A stretch of DNA of 46,002 nt, taken from Acidobacteriota bacterium (GTDB lineage Bacteria; Acidobacteriota; Terriglobia; Terriglobales; SCQP01). Of this stretch, positions 1-8,389 are shown piece after piece (within the stretch, counting starts at the first letter, position 1; every line of letters starts with the position of its first letter). The position numbers and the translations under genes were made by a program. Below the pieces are notes generated by a model. It did no database searches. It was not told the DNA's origin and was given only the letters and a program-made list of their open reading frames with translations. The DNA lies in contig SCQP01000015.1 of the NCBI GenBank assembly GCA_004299485.1, forward strand, positions 1 through 46,002, in the 5' to 3' direction.

Positions 1-1
1 C

Positions 2-2224
2 AGCGGCCGTGCTCTGCCCGGGAGCAAAGCACGACACAGCGAGCGAAAGCCAGCGTCCCCGCTAGGGGTGGCGAGCCACCCGCGCGATCTCGAAGGCACA
101 ATCTCCCTGCACCGCGACGGGTATGCCTTCGTCACGCCCGATCCAGCGTTGCCCTCCGGGGCCGATGTTTTTATCCCGCCACCGTTCGTAGCGGGAGCGA
201 TGCCCGGCGATCGCGTCCGCGTCCGCGTGCGGCCCGGCAGTCGCGCCGACCGGCTCGAAGGTCAGGTCGTCAACATCCTGCAGCGGGCACATACGTCCGT
301 GGTCGGCATCTTTCACCGCGATGTGCGCGGCGACTACGTCCAGCCGCTCGATGCGCGCTTGCGCGAGCGCATCCGCATATCGTCCGAAGGCCAGGCGAAG
401 CCTGGCAAGCCCTCGCGCCACCGCGTCATCGGTGACCAGTCCCGCGCGCACACTTCCGGCGACCTCGACGGCATGGTGGTCGATGTCGAGCTTACGCGCT
501 TCGCCACCGGCGTCGCGCCCGCGCAGGGTCGCATCCTCGAAGTCCTCGGCCGCCGCGACGATTTCGGCGTCGACGTCGAGATCATCATCCGCAAGCATTA
601 CCTGCCCCACCGCTTCAGCGAGTCCGCGCTGGCGGAGGCGGCGGCGATTCCCGCCGCCATCGCGGAAGCGGTCCTGCTCGACCGCCGTGATTTCCGTTCC
701 TTGCCCATCGTCACTATCGACGGCGAGTCGGCCCGCGATTTCGACGACGCCGTCCTCGTCCGTCCCCTCGCCGGCGGCCACTTCGAGCTGCAAGTGCACA
801 TCGCCGACGTCGCCCATTACGTCCAGCCCGGCTCCGCCATCGACGAAGATGCCCGCCAGCGCGGCACCTCCGTCTACTTCCCGGACCGCGCCGTGCCCAT
901 GCTGCCGCTCGAGCTCTCGACCAACCTCTGCAGTCTGCGGCCGCACGAAGACCGGCTGACCATGTCCTGCCTCATGGAAATTGACGCCGAGGGCAAGATC
1001 GTCAGCCATGAGCTCATGCCCGGCGTCATCCGCTCCGCCGCCCGCATGACCTATACCCAGGTCAACGCCATCCTCGAAGGCGACACCGCGCTGCGCCACG
1101 AGTTCGCGCCCCTGGTTGCAGGCTTCGAGGCCATGGCCGCGCTGCAGAAAGTGCTCTATGCCGCCCGCATGCGCCGCGGCTCCATCGACTTCGATCTGCC
1201 CGAACCCGAAATCGCTTTTGACGAGTTCGGCCTGATGCGCTCCATCGTCAAATCCGAGCGCAACATCGCCCATCGCCTCATCGAAGAGTTCATGCTCGCC
1301 GCCGCCGAAACCGTCGCCCGCCATCTGCGTGCCGCAGGCGCAGGCCGGGCTGGGGACCCCGGGGCCCCCAACCCGGCCGAGCCTCAAGCGGGTGGCGTGG
1401 CGCAGCCACGCCAGGCCCCGCGCCAATCAATCGTCGAGTCGGTTTACCGCATTCACGAGCAGCCGGAGTTGAAAAAGGTCCTCGATTTCGAGCAAACCGC
1501 CGCCGCCTTCGGCTATTCGCTTGGCCTGGGGCCACTCCCCGTAAAGCAAATGCGGGTAGGCGGCCGTAGCGTGTCGATTCCACAGGAAGGCAAGTTCCGC
1601 ATCTCGCCGCGCCATTACCAGCGCCTGGCCGAAAAAGTCGCCGGCAAGCCCGAGGAGCGCATTCTGTCGTTTCTCATGCTGCGTTCGCTCAAGCAGGCCC
1701 GCTACTCCGCCAACAACGCCGGTCACTTCGCCCTCGCCACCGATTGCTATACTCATTTCACCTCGCCCATCCGCCGCTACCCCGACCTGATGGTCCACCG
1801 CATCCTCAAGTCCCTGCTGGCCAGCGAGCAACCGCCTCCCGACCTCCGTTCGCGTGAATCTCTGGAACCAAAGTGCCGCCGCTGCAGCGAGCAGGAACGC
1901 GAAGCCGATGATGCCGAACGCGAACTGATGGACTGGAAAAAAGTCCGCTTCATGGAGCAGCGCCTCGGCGACGAGTTCCCTGCCCTCATCCTGCACGCCA
2001 ACCGCGACGGCTTTTTCGTCGAGCTGGAAGATCAGTTCATCGAGGGCCTCGTCCCCGCCAGCGCTCTCGATGACGACCGCTACTATTTCCGCAGCGCCAC
2101 CCAGGAGTGGATCGGCGAGCGCTCCCGCCGCCGCTACCGCCTGGGTGCTCGCCTCACCGTCCGCGTCGACCGTATCGACCCGGTCCGCATGCAGATCCAC
2201 TTCGCCCCCGTCCCGGCGCCATGA
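2..2224 (+). CDS. rnr: Ribonuclease R (5' end probably outside the window)
   Basis: 3'-to-5' processive exoribonuclease of the RNB/RNase II family, which degrades structured RNA. The first start codon inside the window is GTG at 68, but the frame stays open to the left edge. The cold-shock domain begins almost at once (GTISLHRDGYAFV), whereas the family usually has an N-terminal helix-turn-helix before it, so the true start is probably upstream. Numbering from 68: cold-shock domains at about 8-150, then the RNB domain with the acidic catalytic motif DGESARDFDDAV near residue 218, then a C-terminal S1 domain at about 640-712. Residues about 426-453 (rich in G, A, P and Q) interrupt the RNB domain between VARHLRAAG and VYRIHEQPE, which are adjacent in normal relatives. 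They are encoded by a dispersed hairpin repeat. The reading frame is intact, so the enzyme is probably functional. Confidence 0.93.
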   Translation, partial: SGRALPGSKARHSERKPASPLGVASHPRDLEGTISLHRDGYAFVTPDPALPSGADVFIPPPFVAGAMPGDRVRVRVRPGSRADRLEGQVVNILQRAHTSVVGIFHRDVRGDYVQPLDARLRERIRISSEGQAKPGKPSRHRVIGDQSRAHTSGDLDGMVVDVELTRFATGVAPAQGRILEVLGRRDDFGVDVEIIIRKHYLPHRFSESALAEAAAIPAAIAEAVLLDRRDFRSLPIVTIDGESARDFDDAVLVRPLAGGHFELQVHIADVAHYVQPGSAIDEDARQRGTSVYFPDRAVPMLPLELSTNLCSLRPHEDRLTMSCLMEIDAEGKIVSHELMPGVIRSAARMTYTQVNAILEGDTALRHEFAPLVAGFEAMAALQKVLYAARMRRGSIDFDLPEPEIAFDEFGLMRSIVKSERNIAHRLIEEFMLAAAETVARHLRAAGAGRAGDPGAPNPAEPQAGGVAQPRQAPRQSIVESVYRIHEQPELKKVLDFEQTAAAFGYSLGLGPLPVKQMRVGGRSVSIPQEGKFRISPRHYQRLAEKVAGKPEERILSFLMLRSLKQARYSANNAGHFALATDCYTHFTSPIRRYPDLMVHRILKSLLASEQPPPDLRSRESLEPKCRRCSEQEREADDAERELMDWKKVRFMEQRLGDEFPALILHANRDGFFVELEDQFIEGLVPASALDDDRYYFRSATQEWIGERSRRRYRLGARLTVRVDRIDPVRMQIHFAPVPAP
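1343..1424 (+). repeat. Dispersed double-hairpin repeat, copy A (inside rnr)
   Basis: Two consecutive hairpins lie inside the rnr coding sequence. The first has GGCCGGGCTGGGG (1343-1355) facing CCCCAACCCGGCC (1366-1378), with one mismatch. The second is GGCGTGGC (1394-1401), loop GCA, GCCACGCC (1405-1412). They are joined by an AAGCGGGTGGCG core, and the element ends in GGCCCCGCGCC. The same order of parts recurs at 32541-32621 and at 44556-44637. The insertion is a multiple of three in effect and adds about 28 residues to RNase R. Confidence 0.8.
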
Positions 2225-2230
2225 GGTCCG

Positions 2231-2264
2231 CCCAGCGCGGGCCGCGCGGCGCACCCGCGCTGGG
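2231..2264. repeat. Perfect 11-bp inverted repeat after rnr
   Basis: CCCAGCGCGGG at 2231-2241 faces CCCGCGCTGGG at 2254-2264, and the 12-nt loop itself contains the palindrome CCGCGCGG. It starts six bases after the rnr stop codon. It could act as an RNA 3'-end stabiliser or a weak terminator, but no T-tract follows. Confidence 0.55.
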
Positions 2265-2306
2265 TGCCCGCGATCAATGAATTCCACCGCCTGCTATATT
2301 CTCATC

Positions 2307-3317
2307 ATGAGCACCCCAGTTTCCCCCTCTTTGCCCGGCCCCACCCCCGAGCGCATCTACGCCTGCATGATGGCCTTCCAGCGCAGCACTGCCCTGAAGG
2401 CTGCGATTGACCTTAACCTGTTTTCAACCCTTGCAGCCGCTCCGCGCACCGCGGCGCAGGCCGCGCAGCAGCTCCGCCTCCCCGAGCGTGGCGTTCGCAT
2501 ACTCTGCGACTTCTTGTGCATCGAAGGCCTCCTGGTCAAAGATGCCGCTCGCTACCGCCTGGCGGAGGACGCGGCCCTGTTCCTCGATCGCCAATCCCCC
2601 GCGTATTTGGGCGGCGTGGCCGAGTTCCTGCTTGCGCCGGAGCAGATGCATGCTTTCCAGGAGCTTGCCGCCGCGGTGCGGAATGGCGGCGCACCCGGCA
2701 CCGGACCCGTCGCCGACTATCCGCACTGGATCACCTTCGCCCGCGCCATGGGCCCCTTCATGGCCATGCAGGCAGAAATGCTGGCGGAACGGTTCGGTCC
2801 CGTGCATGGCCGTATTCTCGACATCGCTGCCAGCCATGGACTGTTTGGGATCGCTTTCGCCCGCCGCTCCGCGCAGGCCGAGGTGACAGCTCTCGACGCC
2901 GGGCCGGTACTGGAGGTGGTGGCCCGTGACAATGCTGCCAAGGCAGGGGTCGCCGCGCGTTATCATCTGCTGCCCGGCGATGCTTTTACCACCCCGCTCG
3001 GCGACGGCTACGAGCTCACGCTGCTCTGCAACTTTTTACACCACTTCGCGCCCGCTACAATTGTGCCCTTTCTGCGCCGTGTGCATGCGGCGCTGAAGCC
3101 GGGCGGTCGCGTAGTTACCCTTGAGTTCGTGCCCAACCCCGACCGTATTTCTCCCCCTTTCTCTGCAAGTTTCAGCCTCACGATGCTGGCCGAAACCGCC
3201 GAAGGCGACGCCTACACCTTCGCTGAATTCGAGCAAATGTTCCGCGAGGCCGGCTTCGCTTCGCTGGAACAACATCCGCTGCCCACGCCCCAGACGGCGC
3301 TGCTCGCACGCGCATGA
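2307..3317 (+). CDS. SAM-dependent O-methyltransferase-like protein
   Basis: 336-residue methyltransferase of the plant/bacterial O-methyltransferase type. An N-terminal winged-helix dimerisation domain (about residues 10-95, with AIDLNLFSTLA and an AAQAAQQLRLPERGVRILCDFL helix-turn-helix pattern) precedes a Rossmann domain. SAM-binding motif I is ILDIAASHGLFGIAFA; the later motifs are LLCNFLHHF and LKPGGRVVTLEFVP. The substrate cannot be read from sequence. The ATG at 2307 is chosen because the dimerisation domain starts just after it; it lies 8 nt after a TATATT that could be a -10 element, so the message may be leaderless. The stop overlaps the start of the molybdate-binding protein (ATGA), which implies translational coupling with the mod transporter. 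That is an unusual partnership with no obvious metabolic reason. Confidence 0.8.
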   Translation: MSTPVSPSLPGPTPERIYACMMAFQRSTALKAAIDLNLFSTLAAAPRTAAQAAQQLRLPERGVRILCDFLCIEGLLVKDAARYRLAEDAALFLDRQSPAYLGGVAEFLLAPEQMHAFQELAAAVRNGGAPGTGPVADYPHWITFARAMGPFMAMQAEMLAERFGPVHGRILDIAASHGLFGIAFARRSAQAEVTALDAGPVLEVVARDNAAKAGVAARYHLLPGDAFTTPLGDGYELTLLCNFLHHFAPATIVPFLRRVHAALKPGGRVVTLEFVPNPDRISPPFSASFSLTMLAETAEGDAYTFAEFEQMFREAGFASLEQHPLPTPQTALLARA

Positions 3318-4093
3318 TTGTAAGCGTCGCCTACGCGGGCTCGATGGCCGCGGTAATGGAAGGCCCCCTGAAGCAGGCGGCGCGGCAACAGGGTTGGGAG
3401 CTGCGCGGCCGTGCCGAAGGCGCGACCGCGCTCGCCGAGCTGATCGTCGGCGGCGCGCTGTCGCCCGACGTTTTTATCAGCATTACGCCCGGGCCCATGC
3501 AGCGCGTCGAAAAGGCCGGCAAAGCCGGCCATCTGATTCCGTTTGCACGCACAGAAATGGCGTTCGCGTACGCGCCACGCGGACGCTGGGCGCGGCCCCT
3601 CCGCCACGAGCCCTGGTGGCGGGTGATGCAAGCGCCTGGCTTCCGCCTCGGCCGTTCCGATCCCCGTACCGATCCGCAGGGCCGCAACGTCATCTACACA
3701 TGCCTGCTCGCCGAAACCTGGTATCGCCAGCCCGGCCTGGCGCACCGCATTCTTGGGCCATGGCTCAACCCCAAGCAGATCTTCTCCGAAAGCACGCTGG
3801 AGGCGCGGGTGCAGGGTGGGCAGCTTGACGCCGCCGCCGCTTACGGCTTTCAGCCCGCCGACTACGGCCTGGCGGCGCTCACGCTGCCGGCGTCCATCAG
3901 CCTCGGCTCGCCTCCATCTGCCAGACTGGAGTTGAGCTTTGGCATGCATCGCTACCATCCGGAGCCACTCGTTTTTTACGCCGCCGCGCTGACCGCCGCG
4001 CCCCATCCCGAAGCCGCGCGTGCCTTCGTCGCCTGGCTCGCTCAGCCTGAGGCGCAAACGATTTTGCATAAGGCAGGCTACGGCCATGTCTAG
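3314..4093 (+). CDS. modA: Molybdate/tungstate-binding protein of the ModA/WtpA type, no visible signal peptide
   Basis: 259-residue type II periplasmic-binding fold. It opens directly with the first beta strand and ligand loop (VSVAYAGSM, matching the AGSL motif of WtpA-like tungstate/molybdate binders), followed by DVFISITPGPM and a typical C-terminal half ending WLAQPEAQTILHKAGYGHV. It is the first gene of a modABC set, with the permease start overlapping its stop by 8 nt, so substrate capture for that ABC transporter is the natural role. The oddity is the N-terminus: no hydrophobic signal sequence or lipobox precedes the mature fold. In-frame codons upstream of the ATG encode polar and charged residues within the previous gene, not an export signal. 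Either the protein is cytoplasmic, or export uses an unrecognised route, or the gene has lost its signal. Confidence 0.75.
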   Translation: MIVSVAYAGSMAAVMEGPLKQAARQQGWELRGRAEGATALAELIVGGALSPDVFISITPGPMQRVEKAGKAGHLIPFARTEMAFAYAPRGRWARPLRHEPWWRVMQAPGFRLGRSDPRTDPQGRNVIYTCLLAETWYRQPGLAHRILGPWLNPKQIFSESTLEARVQGGQLDAAAAYGFQPADYGLAALTLPASISLGSPPSARLELSFGMHRYHPEPLVFYAAALTAAPHPEAARAFVAWLAQPEAQTILHKAGYGHV

Positions 4094-4886
4094 TGTCCCA
4101 GCGCTCGCCTGGTCTCCCGCCAAGGCCCCAAGAGGCTGGAAGCGCTGGGCCGCCGTCGTCTTTGCGATCCTGCTTCTTTATCCCTTCAGCGGCCTCGCCG
4201 CCCACGTTGGCCCCTGGCAATGGAGCGGCGGCGCCGGCGCCGATGCGCTCGCTTCGGTGCGCGTCTCGCTGGTGCTCACCGCCATCGCGATGGTGATCGT
4301 GGTCGCTATCGGCACGCCGCTGGCGCTCTATATCCGCCGCGTGGCGCGCTGGGAACGGCTGGCCTGGCAAGCCGTGCTGCTGCTCTCGATGCTGCTGCCC
4401 GCGCTCGCCCTGGGCATTTTGCTCACGCTCTCGCTCCGGCCCGAAGGCGCCGTGGGCGGCGTGCTCTGGCGCTTGGGCATGGTCACCACCAACAGCGGCT
4501 TCGCCTTCGTGCTGACGCAGGTCTACGTCAGCATCGGCTACTACGTGCTGGCCGCAGTCGCCGCTCTAGACGCCGTGCCCGCGGGCATCGAAGAGCAGGC
4601 GGCCCTGCTCGGGCTGCGGCCACGCCAGGTCTTCGCGCGCGTCACGCTGCCGCTGGCGCTTTCCGGTCTGGTGGTGGCGCTCAGCCTGGCCTGGGCGCGC
4701 GCCATCGGCGAATTCGGCGCAGTCGTGGTCACGGCGTATTATCCGGCCGGCATGCCGGTGCAACTCTGGATCGACTTGCAAAGCCGCGGCCTCAGCGCAG
4801 TCCTGCCGCTGCTGCTCATCTTTTTGCTGGTAGCACTCCCGTTGCCGGTGGCGGCGCATTTAGCGGCGAGGCGGCGTCATGCTTGA
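4086..4886 (+). CDS. modB: Molybdate ABC transporter permease ModB
   Basis: 266-residue integral membrane permease with about six membrane helices. The cytoplasmic coupling motif is EEQAALLGLRPRQVFARVTLPLA, the EAA loop typical of ModB/CysT-like permeases, and a later AWARAIGEFGAVVV segment is highly typical of molybdate and sulfate permeases. The ATG at 4086 overlaps the binding-protein stop by 8 nt. Longer in-frame starts would lie inside the previous gene and add no membrane segment. It lies in one operon with the binding protein and the ATPase, whose start overlaps this gene's end by 8 nt. Confidence 0.9.
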   Translation: MSSVPALAWSPAKAPRGWKRWAAVVFAILLLYPFSGLAAHVGPWQWSGGAGADALASVRVSLVLTAIAMVIVVAIGTPLALYIRRVARWERLAWQAVLLLSMLLPALALGILLTLSLRPEGAVGGVLWRLGMVTTNSGFAFVLTQVYVSIGYYVLAAVAALDAVPAGIEEQAALLGLRPRQVFARVTLPLALSGLVVALSLAWARAIGEFGAVVVTAYYPAGMPVQLWIDLQSRGLSAVLPLLLIFLLVALPLPVAAHLAARRRHA

Positions 4887-5595
4887 GGTCGCCATCCGCA
4901 AGCAGCGCCGCGACCTCAGCGTTGCCGCCGAGTTCGCGCTCCCTGAGGGTGCCTCATTGGGCCTGTTCGGACCTTCGGGTGCGGGCAAGAGCACCGTCCT
5001 CAACTGTATTGCCGGCCTCGAGCCGCCCGACGCCGGAAGCATTACACTCGACGGCGAGACCTGGTTTCCGCCGCCGCTCGCGGTCCATCGCCGCCGCGTC
5101 GGCTATCTGTCTCAGCAGCCCTGCCTGTTTCCGCACTTGACCGTCGCCGCTAACGTCACCTTTGCTGGCGGCGCCAGCTCGGCCTGGCTGGACGAGCTGC
5201 GCGCGCGCCTTGCGCTCGATACCTGTTGGGACGCATCGGTGCACAAGCTCTCCGGCGGCCAGGCTCGCCGCGTCGCCCTGGCGCGCATGCTGCTCCGCCG
5301 CCCGCCACTAGTCTTGCTCGACGAGCCCTTCGCCGGCCTCGATCGCGCCAACGTGCGCGCCATGCTCGAGGCCCTTCAGGCCTGGCGCGCCGCCATCGGC
5401 TTCACCCTCATCGCCGTCGATCACCAACCTGATGTGCTGGAGCAAATGACCGGCGCCGTGATCTGGATGGATCAGGGCCGCGCCTCCGCCCCACAAACCT
5501 GGCAGAGTCTGCGGAGCAACTCAGAGCCTTCACTCCAGGCGCTCCTCGAGCCCCTTCAACCGCCGATTCGGACCATTGCGCGATCAGGCTTGTGA
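4879..5595 (+). CDS. modC: Molybdate ABC transporter ATPase ModC, short form
   Basis: 238-residue ABC ATPase that energises molybdate import. Walker A is GPSGAGKST (about residues 31-39), the Q-loop is YLSQQPCLFPHLTV, the signature is LSGGQARRVALARML, Walker B is LVLLDEPFAGLD, and the switch histidine is in IAVDHQ. It ends soon after the nucleotide-binding domain, so it lacks the C-terminal molybdate-binding TOBE/MOP domain of classical ModC (about 350 residues) and probably cannot sense molybdate itself. Its last 40 nt overlap, tail to tail, the 3' end of the convergent mobA-moaA gene. Confidence 0.88.
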   Translation: MLEVAIRKQRRDLSVAAEFALPEGASLGLFGPSGAGKSTVLNCIAGLEPPDAGSITLDGETWFPPPLAVHRRRVGYLSQQPCLFPHLTVAANVTFAGGASSAWLDELRARLALDTCWDASVHKLSGGQARRVALARMLLRRPPLVLLDEPFAGLDRANVRAMLEALQAWRAAIGFTLIAVDHQPDVLEQMTGAVIWMDQGRASAPQTWQSLRSNSEPSLQALLEPLQPPIRTIARSGL

Positions 5596-7085
5596 AAGCC
5601 GGGCTCGCCGATATGATGGCGTTCTTCTTTTAGCAGCACCGCCCGCCGGATGAGGTCGGTGAGCGCAGCCTCGTCGCCCGCTTCGAGCGCCGGCCGCAAA
5701 TCCCATTCGCGCAGTGAAAACAGGCACGTCCGCAGTTGCCCGTCAGCGGTCACGCGCACGCGGCTGCACTGATTACAGAAAGGCGACGACACCGGCGCGA
5801 TGATGCCGATCTCGCCCGGTGCGCCGTCCGCGAAACGGAAGCGGCGCGCGGTCTCGCTCCAGCGCGGCGCAATGGCTTCGAGCGGAAATACGCGCTCGAT
5901 GCGCTCGCGCAGCTCGGCGATCGGTACCACGCGCTCGCGGCTCCAAAGCTCGCCCTGTTCCAAAGGCATGAATTCGATGAAGCGCAGCGCGATCGCGCGT
6001 TCGCGGGCGAAGGCGGCAAAGTCTTCAATCTCGTCGTCATTCACCCCGCGCACCAGCACCACATTGACCTTCAGCGGCGCTAGGCCCACGTCGGCAGCAG
6101 CCCGGATGGCCGCCAGCACATGCGGCAGCCCACCGGACACCCGCGTAATGCGCGCCGCCTTGGCCGTCTGCAGGCTGTCGAGGCTCACAGTCACCCGGTT
6201 CAGCCCGGCCGCGTGCAGCGCCTCCGCCTTAGGCGCCAGCAGATGGCCGTTGGTCGTGAGCGCAGTTTCGATGCCGCCCATTGCCGACAGAAACTGCACG
6301 AACTCGACCAGTCCCGCCCGCAGCAGCGGCTCGCCGCCCGTCAGTCGGATCTTGCGGATGCCCAGCCCGACAAAGACCTTCGCCAGCCGCTCCAGTTGCG
6401 GCCACGGCAAAGGTTCCGTGGCCGTGTGGCCGGGATCGCCATAGCGGCAGTAAACGCAGCGATAGTTGCAGCTCTCGGTCACCGATAGCCGCAGATCGGT
6501 AATGGCGCGGCCAAAACTGTCATACAGCCCGCCACGCAAATGCTGGTAATCGGCAGGCGTGTTGAGGTTGTCAAACAGCCGCGTGCCGAAGCGGGCAAGC
6601 TCGGCCGGCGCCAGGCATTGCTGCGGCGCTTGCGCCAGAATACCCGCGAGCGACGGCACCGGACCCGATCCCACCGCCGTGAGCCACGGCAGCAGCGCGC
6701 GTGTGTAGACCGCGCACAGCGGTTGATGTTCGGGCCAACTCCAGCCGTCACGGGCTTCGCTCCTCGCCATCAGATAGCGCAGAAACTCCGGCGTGACGTG
6801 CGGCAGATCGCACGCCAGCACCAGCACACGCGGCTGCCAGGCAAGTGCCGCCAGAATTCCGCCCACCGGACCCGAGCCGGTTACTGCGTCATCCAATCGC
6901 ACCGTGCCCGCAACCTCGGGCAGCTCCATGCCCGCAGGCGCAACTACGGCCACGGCCGTGGCTCCAGCCCCGCGCGCCAACGCCACCATGTGCGCCAGCA
7001 GCGGTTGCCCCTGCCAGTCGAGCCAAGGCTTGGCGCGCCCCATGCGCCGGCTGGCGCCCCCGGCCAGAATGGCCACCGGCATCAT
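5556..7085 (-). CDS. mobA-moaA: Fused MobA-MoaA: molybdopterin guanylyltransferase + GTP 3',8-cyclase
   Basis: 509-residue fusion joining the first and last steps of Mo-bis-MGD biosynthesis. Residues 1 to about 185 are MobA: the nucleotide-binding LAGGASRRMGRAKP motif, ACDLPHVTP, and the family's usual terminal NLNTPADY. Residues about 190-509 are MoaA: radical-SAM cysteines C206, C210 and C213 (CNYRCVYC), LTGGEPLLR, and a second Fe-S cluster site CNQC...C near the end. The chain finishes with RIGG, the conserved double-glycine tail MoaA needs for activity, so the 3' end is correct even though it overlaps modC. The start overlaps the moeA stop (ATGA). A second Met directly follows the first and is an equally good start. 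Confidence 0.93.
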   Translation of the reverse strand: MMPVAILAGGASRRMGRAKPWLDWQGQPLLAHMVALARGAGATAVAVVAPAGMELPEVAGTVRLDDAVTGSGPVGGILAALAWQPRVLVLACDLPHVTPEFLRYLMARSEARDGWSWPEHQPLCAVYTRALLPWLTAVGSGPVPSLAGILAQAPQQCLAPAELARFGTRLFDNLNTPADYQHLRGGLYDSFGRAITDLRLSVTESCNYRCVYCRYGDPGHTATEPLPWPQLERLAKVFVGLGIRKIRLTGGEPLLRAGLVEFVQFLSAMGGIETALTTNGHLLAPKAEALHAAGLNRVTVSLDSLQTAKAARITRVSGGLPHVLAAIRAAADVGLAPLKVNVVLVRGVNDDEIEDFAAFARERAIALRFIEFMPLEQGELWSRERVVPIAELRERIERVFPLEAIAPRWSETARRFRFADGAPGEIGIIAPVSSPFCNQCSRVRVTADGQLRTCLFSLREWDLRPALEAGDEAALTDLIRRAVLLKEERHHIGEPGFHKPDRAMVRIGG

Positions 7086-8362
7086 AGCAACACCACTCCT
7101 ACCGTCGCGCCCGAGGGCAGAACCGTCACGCCGGGAGAAATATGCACAAAGGCGTCGGCCGCCGCCGCTGCAGCGAGATCGGCCGAGCCGTGGTAGCGCA
7201 CATCCACCGTTTCTACGCGCAATCGGTTAGCGCGCAGCCGCACCGGCCGGAACGAATCGAGCTGCAGCGGCTTGCCGGCATAATCAAAGCCCATAGCCGC
7301 GGAGACCGTCACCGGCGTGATCGCATCGGCATCCAGGCCGGCGAGCAGTTCGAACGCGGGGCGGACGAGCAGTGCGCAGGAAAGCATCGCGCCCAGCGGA
7401 TTGCCGGGCAGGCCAAAGTAGAGCCGCCCGCCCAGTTCGCCGAACAACACCGGCCGTCCGGGCCGCACCCGCACCGCGTCGAACGCCAGCCGCACGCCGA
7501 TGCTATCGAGCAGCGGCGCCACCAGGTCGGCGGAGCCGACCGACGCCCCGCCCGCAAACACGATCACATCGGCCCCGAGCGTCAGCGCCTCTTGCAGCGC
7601 CGCCTCCAGCGCCGCGGCTTCGTCGCGCACCAGGCGTTCGTACACCACCTCGGCGCCATAGCGCCGGCACTGCGCCTGCAACATGGGACCATTCGAGTTG
7701 CGGATCTGCGCCGCACCCGGCTGCGCCGTTGCCGCGACCAGTTCATCGCCCGAGGCGATGATGGCCACGCGCGGCGGCTGGAACACGACCAGCTCCGTCA
7801 CCCCGGCGCTGGCGGCGGCGGCGATCATCGCCGGCGTCACGCGCCGCCCGGCCGCGGCCACGACCGCGCCTGCCGGGCTGTCGCTGCCCACCTTGGCGAT
7901 GTTGTCGCCTTTATGCTCGCCCGCATTCACCACAATGCGGCCATCGCTGTCGATTTGGGTGTGCTCGATCATGACCACGGTATCGAGCTCCGCAGGTACC
8001 GCTGCGCCGGTCATAATGGCGACGCATCCGCCTGACCCGGCGCGTGGCGCCTCGCCGCTTCCCGCGCGCACTTCCCCCACGCAGCGCAGCGGCGCGCCGA
8101 GGTCGGCCGCGCGCAACGCATAACCATCGCGCATCGCGCGTCGGAATGGCGGCCAGGGGCGGTCGCTCTGCACCGGCTCCGCCAGCACCGGCGCCGCCGG
8201 CAACGGCACTTGCGCGAGCGGCCGCCGCGGCCAGTCGCGCTGCCGCCGCACCGCGGCGGCGGTATCGATCACCCGCTGGCGCGCCGTCCCGAGGCCGCAC
8301 TCCTGCGCTGGCGGATGCTGATGGAACGCGGTTTGCGGCTCTGGGTGAGATAATCGAGTCAT
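7082..8362 (-). CDS. moeA: Molybdopterin molybdotransferase MoeA
   Basis: 426-residue MoeA, which inserts molybdate into adenylylated molybdopterin. Features in order: PPFRRAMRDGYALRA (the RSAMDGYA-like motif of domains 1 and 2), IMTGAAVP, VAIIASGDELV, IVFAGGASVGSADLV (the Mog-like active-site loop), GLPGNPLGAML, then a C-terminal barrel. It leads the short minus-strand operon moeA, mobA-moaA. Its ATG (8360-8362) is separated by one base from the GTG of the divergent moaC gene, so the two promoters must overlap or lie inside the opposite gene. Confidence 0.93.
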   Translation of the reverse strand: MTRLSHPEPQTAFHQHPPAQECGLGTARQRVIDTAAAVRRQRDWPRRPLAQVPLPAAPVLAEPVQSDRPWPPFRRAMRDGYALRAADLGAPLRCVGEVRAGSGEAPRAGSGGCVAIMTGAAVPAELDTVVMIEHTQIDSDGRIVVNAGEHKGDNIAKVGSDSPAGAVVAAAGRRVTPAMIAAAASAGVTELVVFQPPRVAIIASGDELVAATAQPGAAQIRNSNGPMLQAQCRRYGAEVVYERLVRDEAAALEAALQEALTLGADVIVFAGGASVGSADLVAPLLDSIGVRLAFDAVRVRPGRPVLFGELGGRLYFGLPGNPLGAMLSCALLVRPAFELLAGLDADAITPVTVSAAMGFDYAGKPLQLDSFRPVRLRANRLRVETVDVRYHGSADLAAAAAADAFVHISPGVTVLPSGATVGVVLL

Positions 8363-8389
8363 CGTGCCGCTGCCTAAGCCTCAATTATC
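8349..8389. promoter_or_regulatory. Face-to-face -10-like elements for moeA and moaC
   Basis: GATAAT at 8349-8354 (plus strand) lies 9 nt before the moaC GTG at 8364. ATTATC at 8384-8389 is GATAAT on the minus strand, preceded there by TGC (an extended -10 pattern), and would start the moeA message near 8377. No clear -35 was found for either. If both are used, the two messages overlap by roughly 15-20 nt. Confidence 0.35.

Noticed and set aside
2231-2264. The inverted repeat after rnr as a classical intrinsic terminator
   Set aside because: No T-tract follows the stem; listed only as an inverted repeat.
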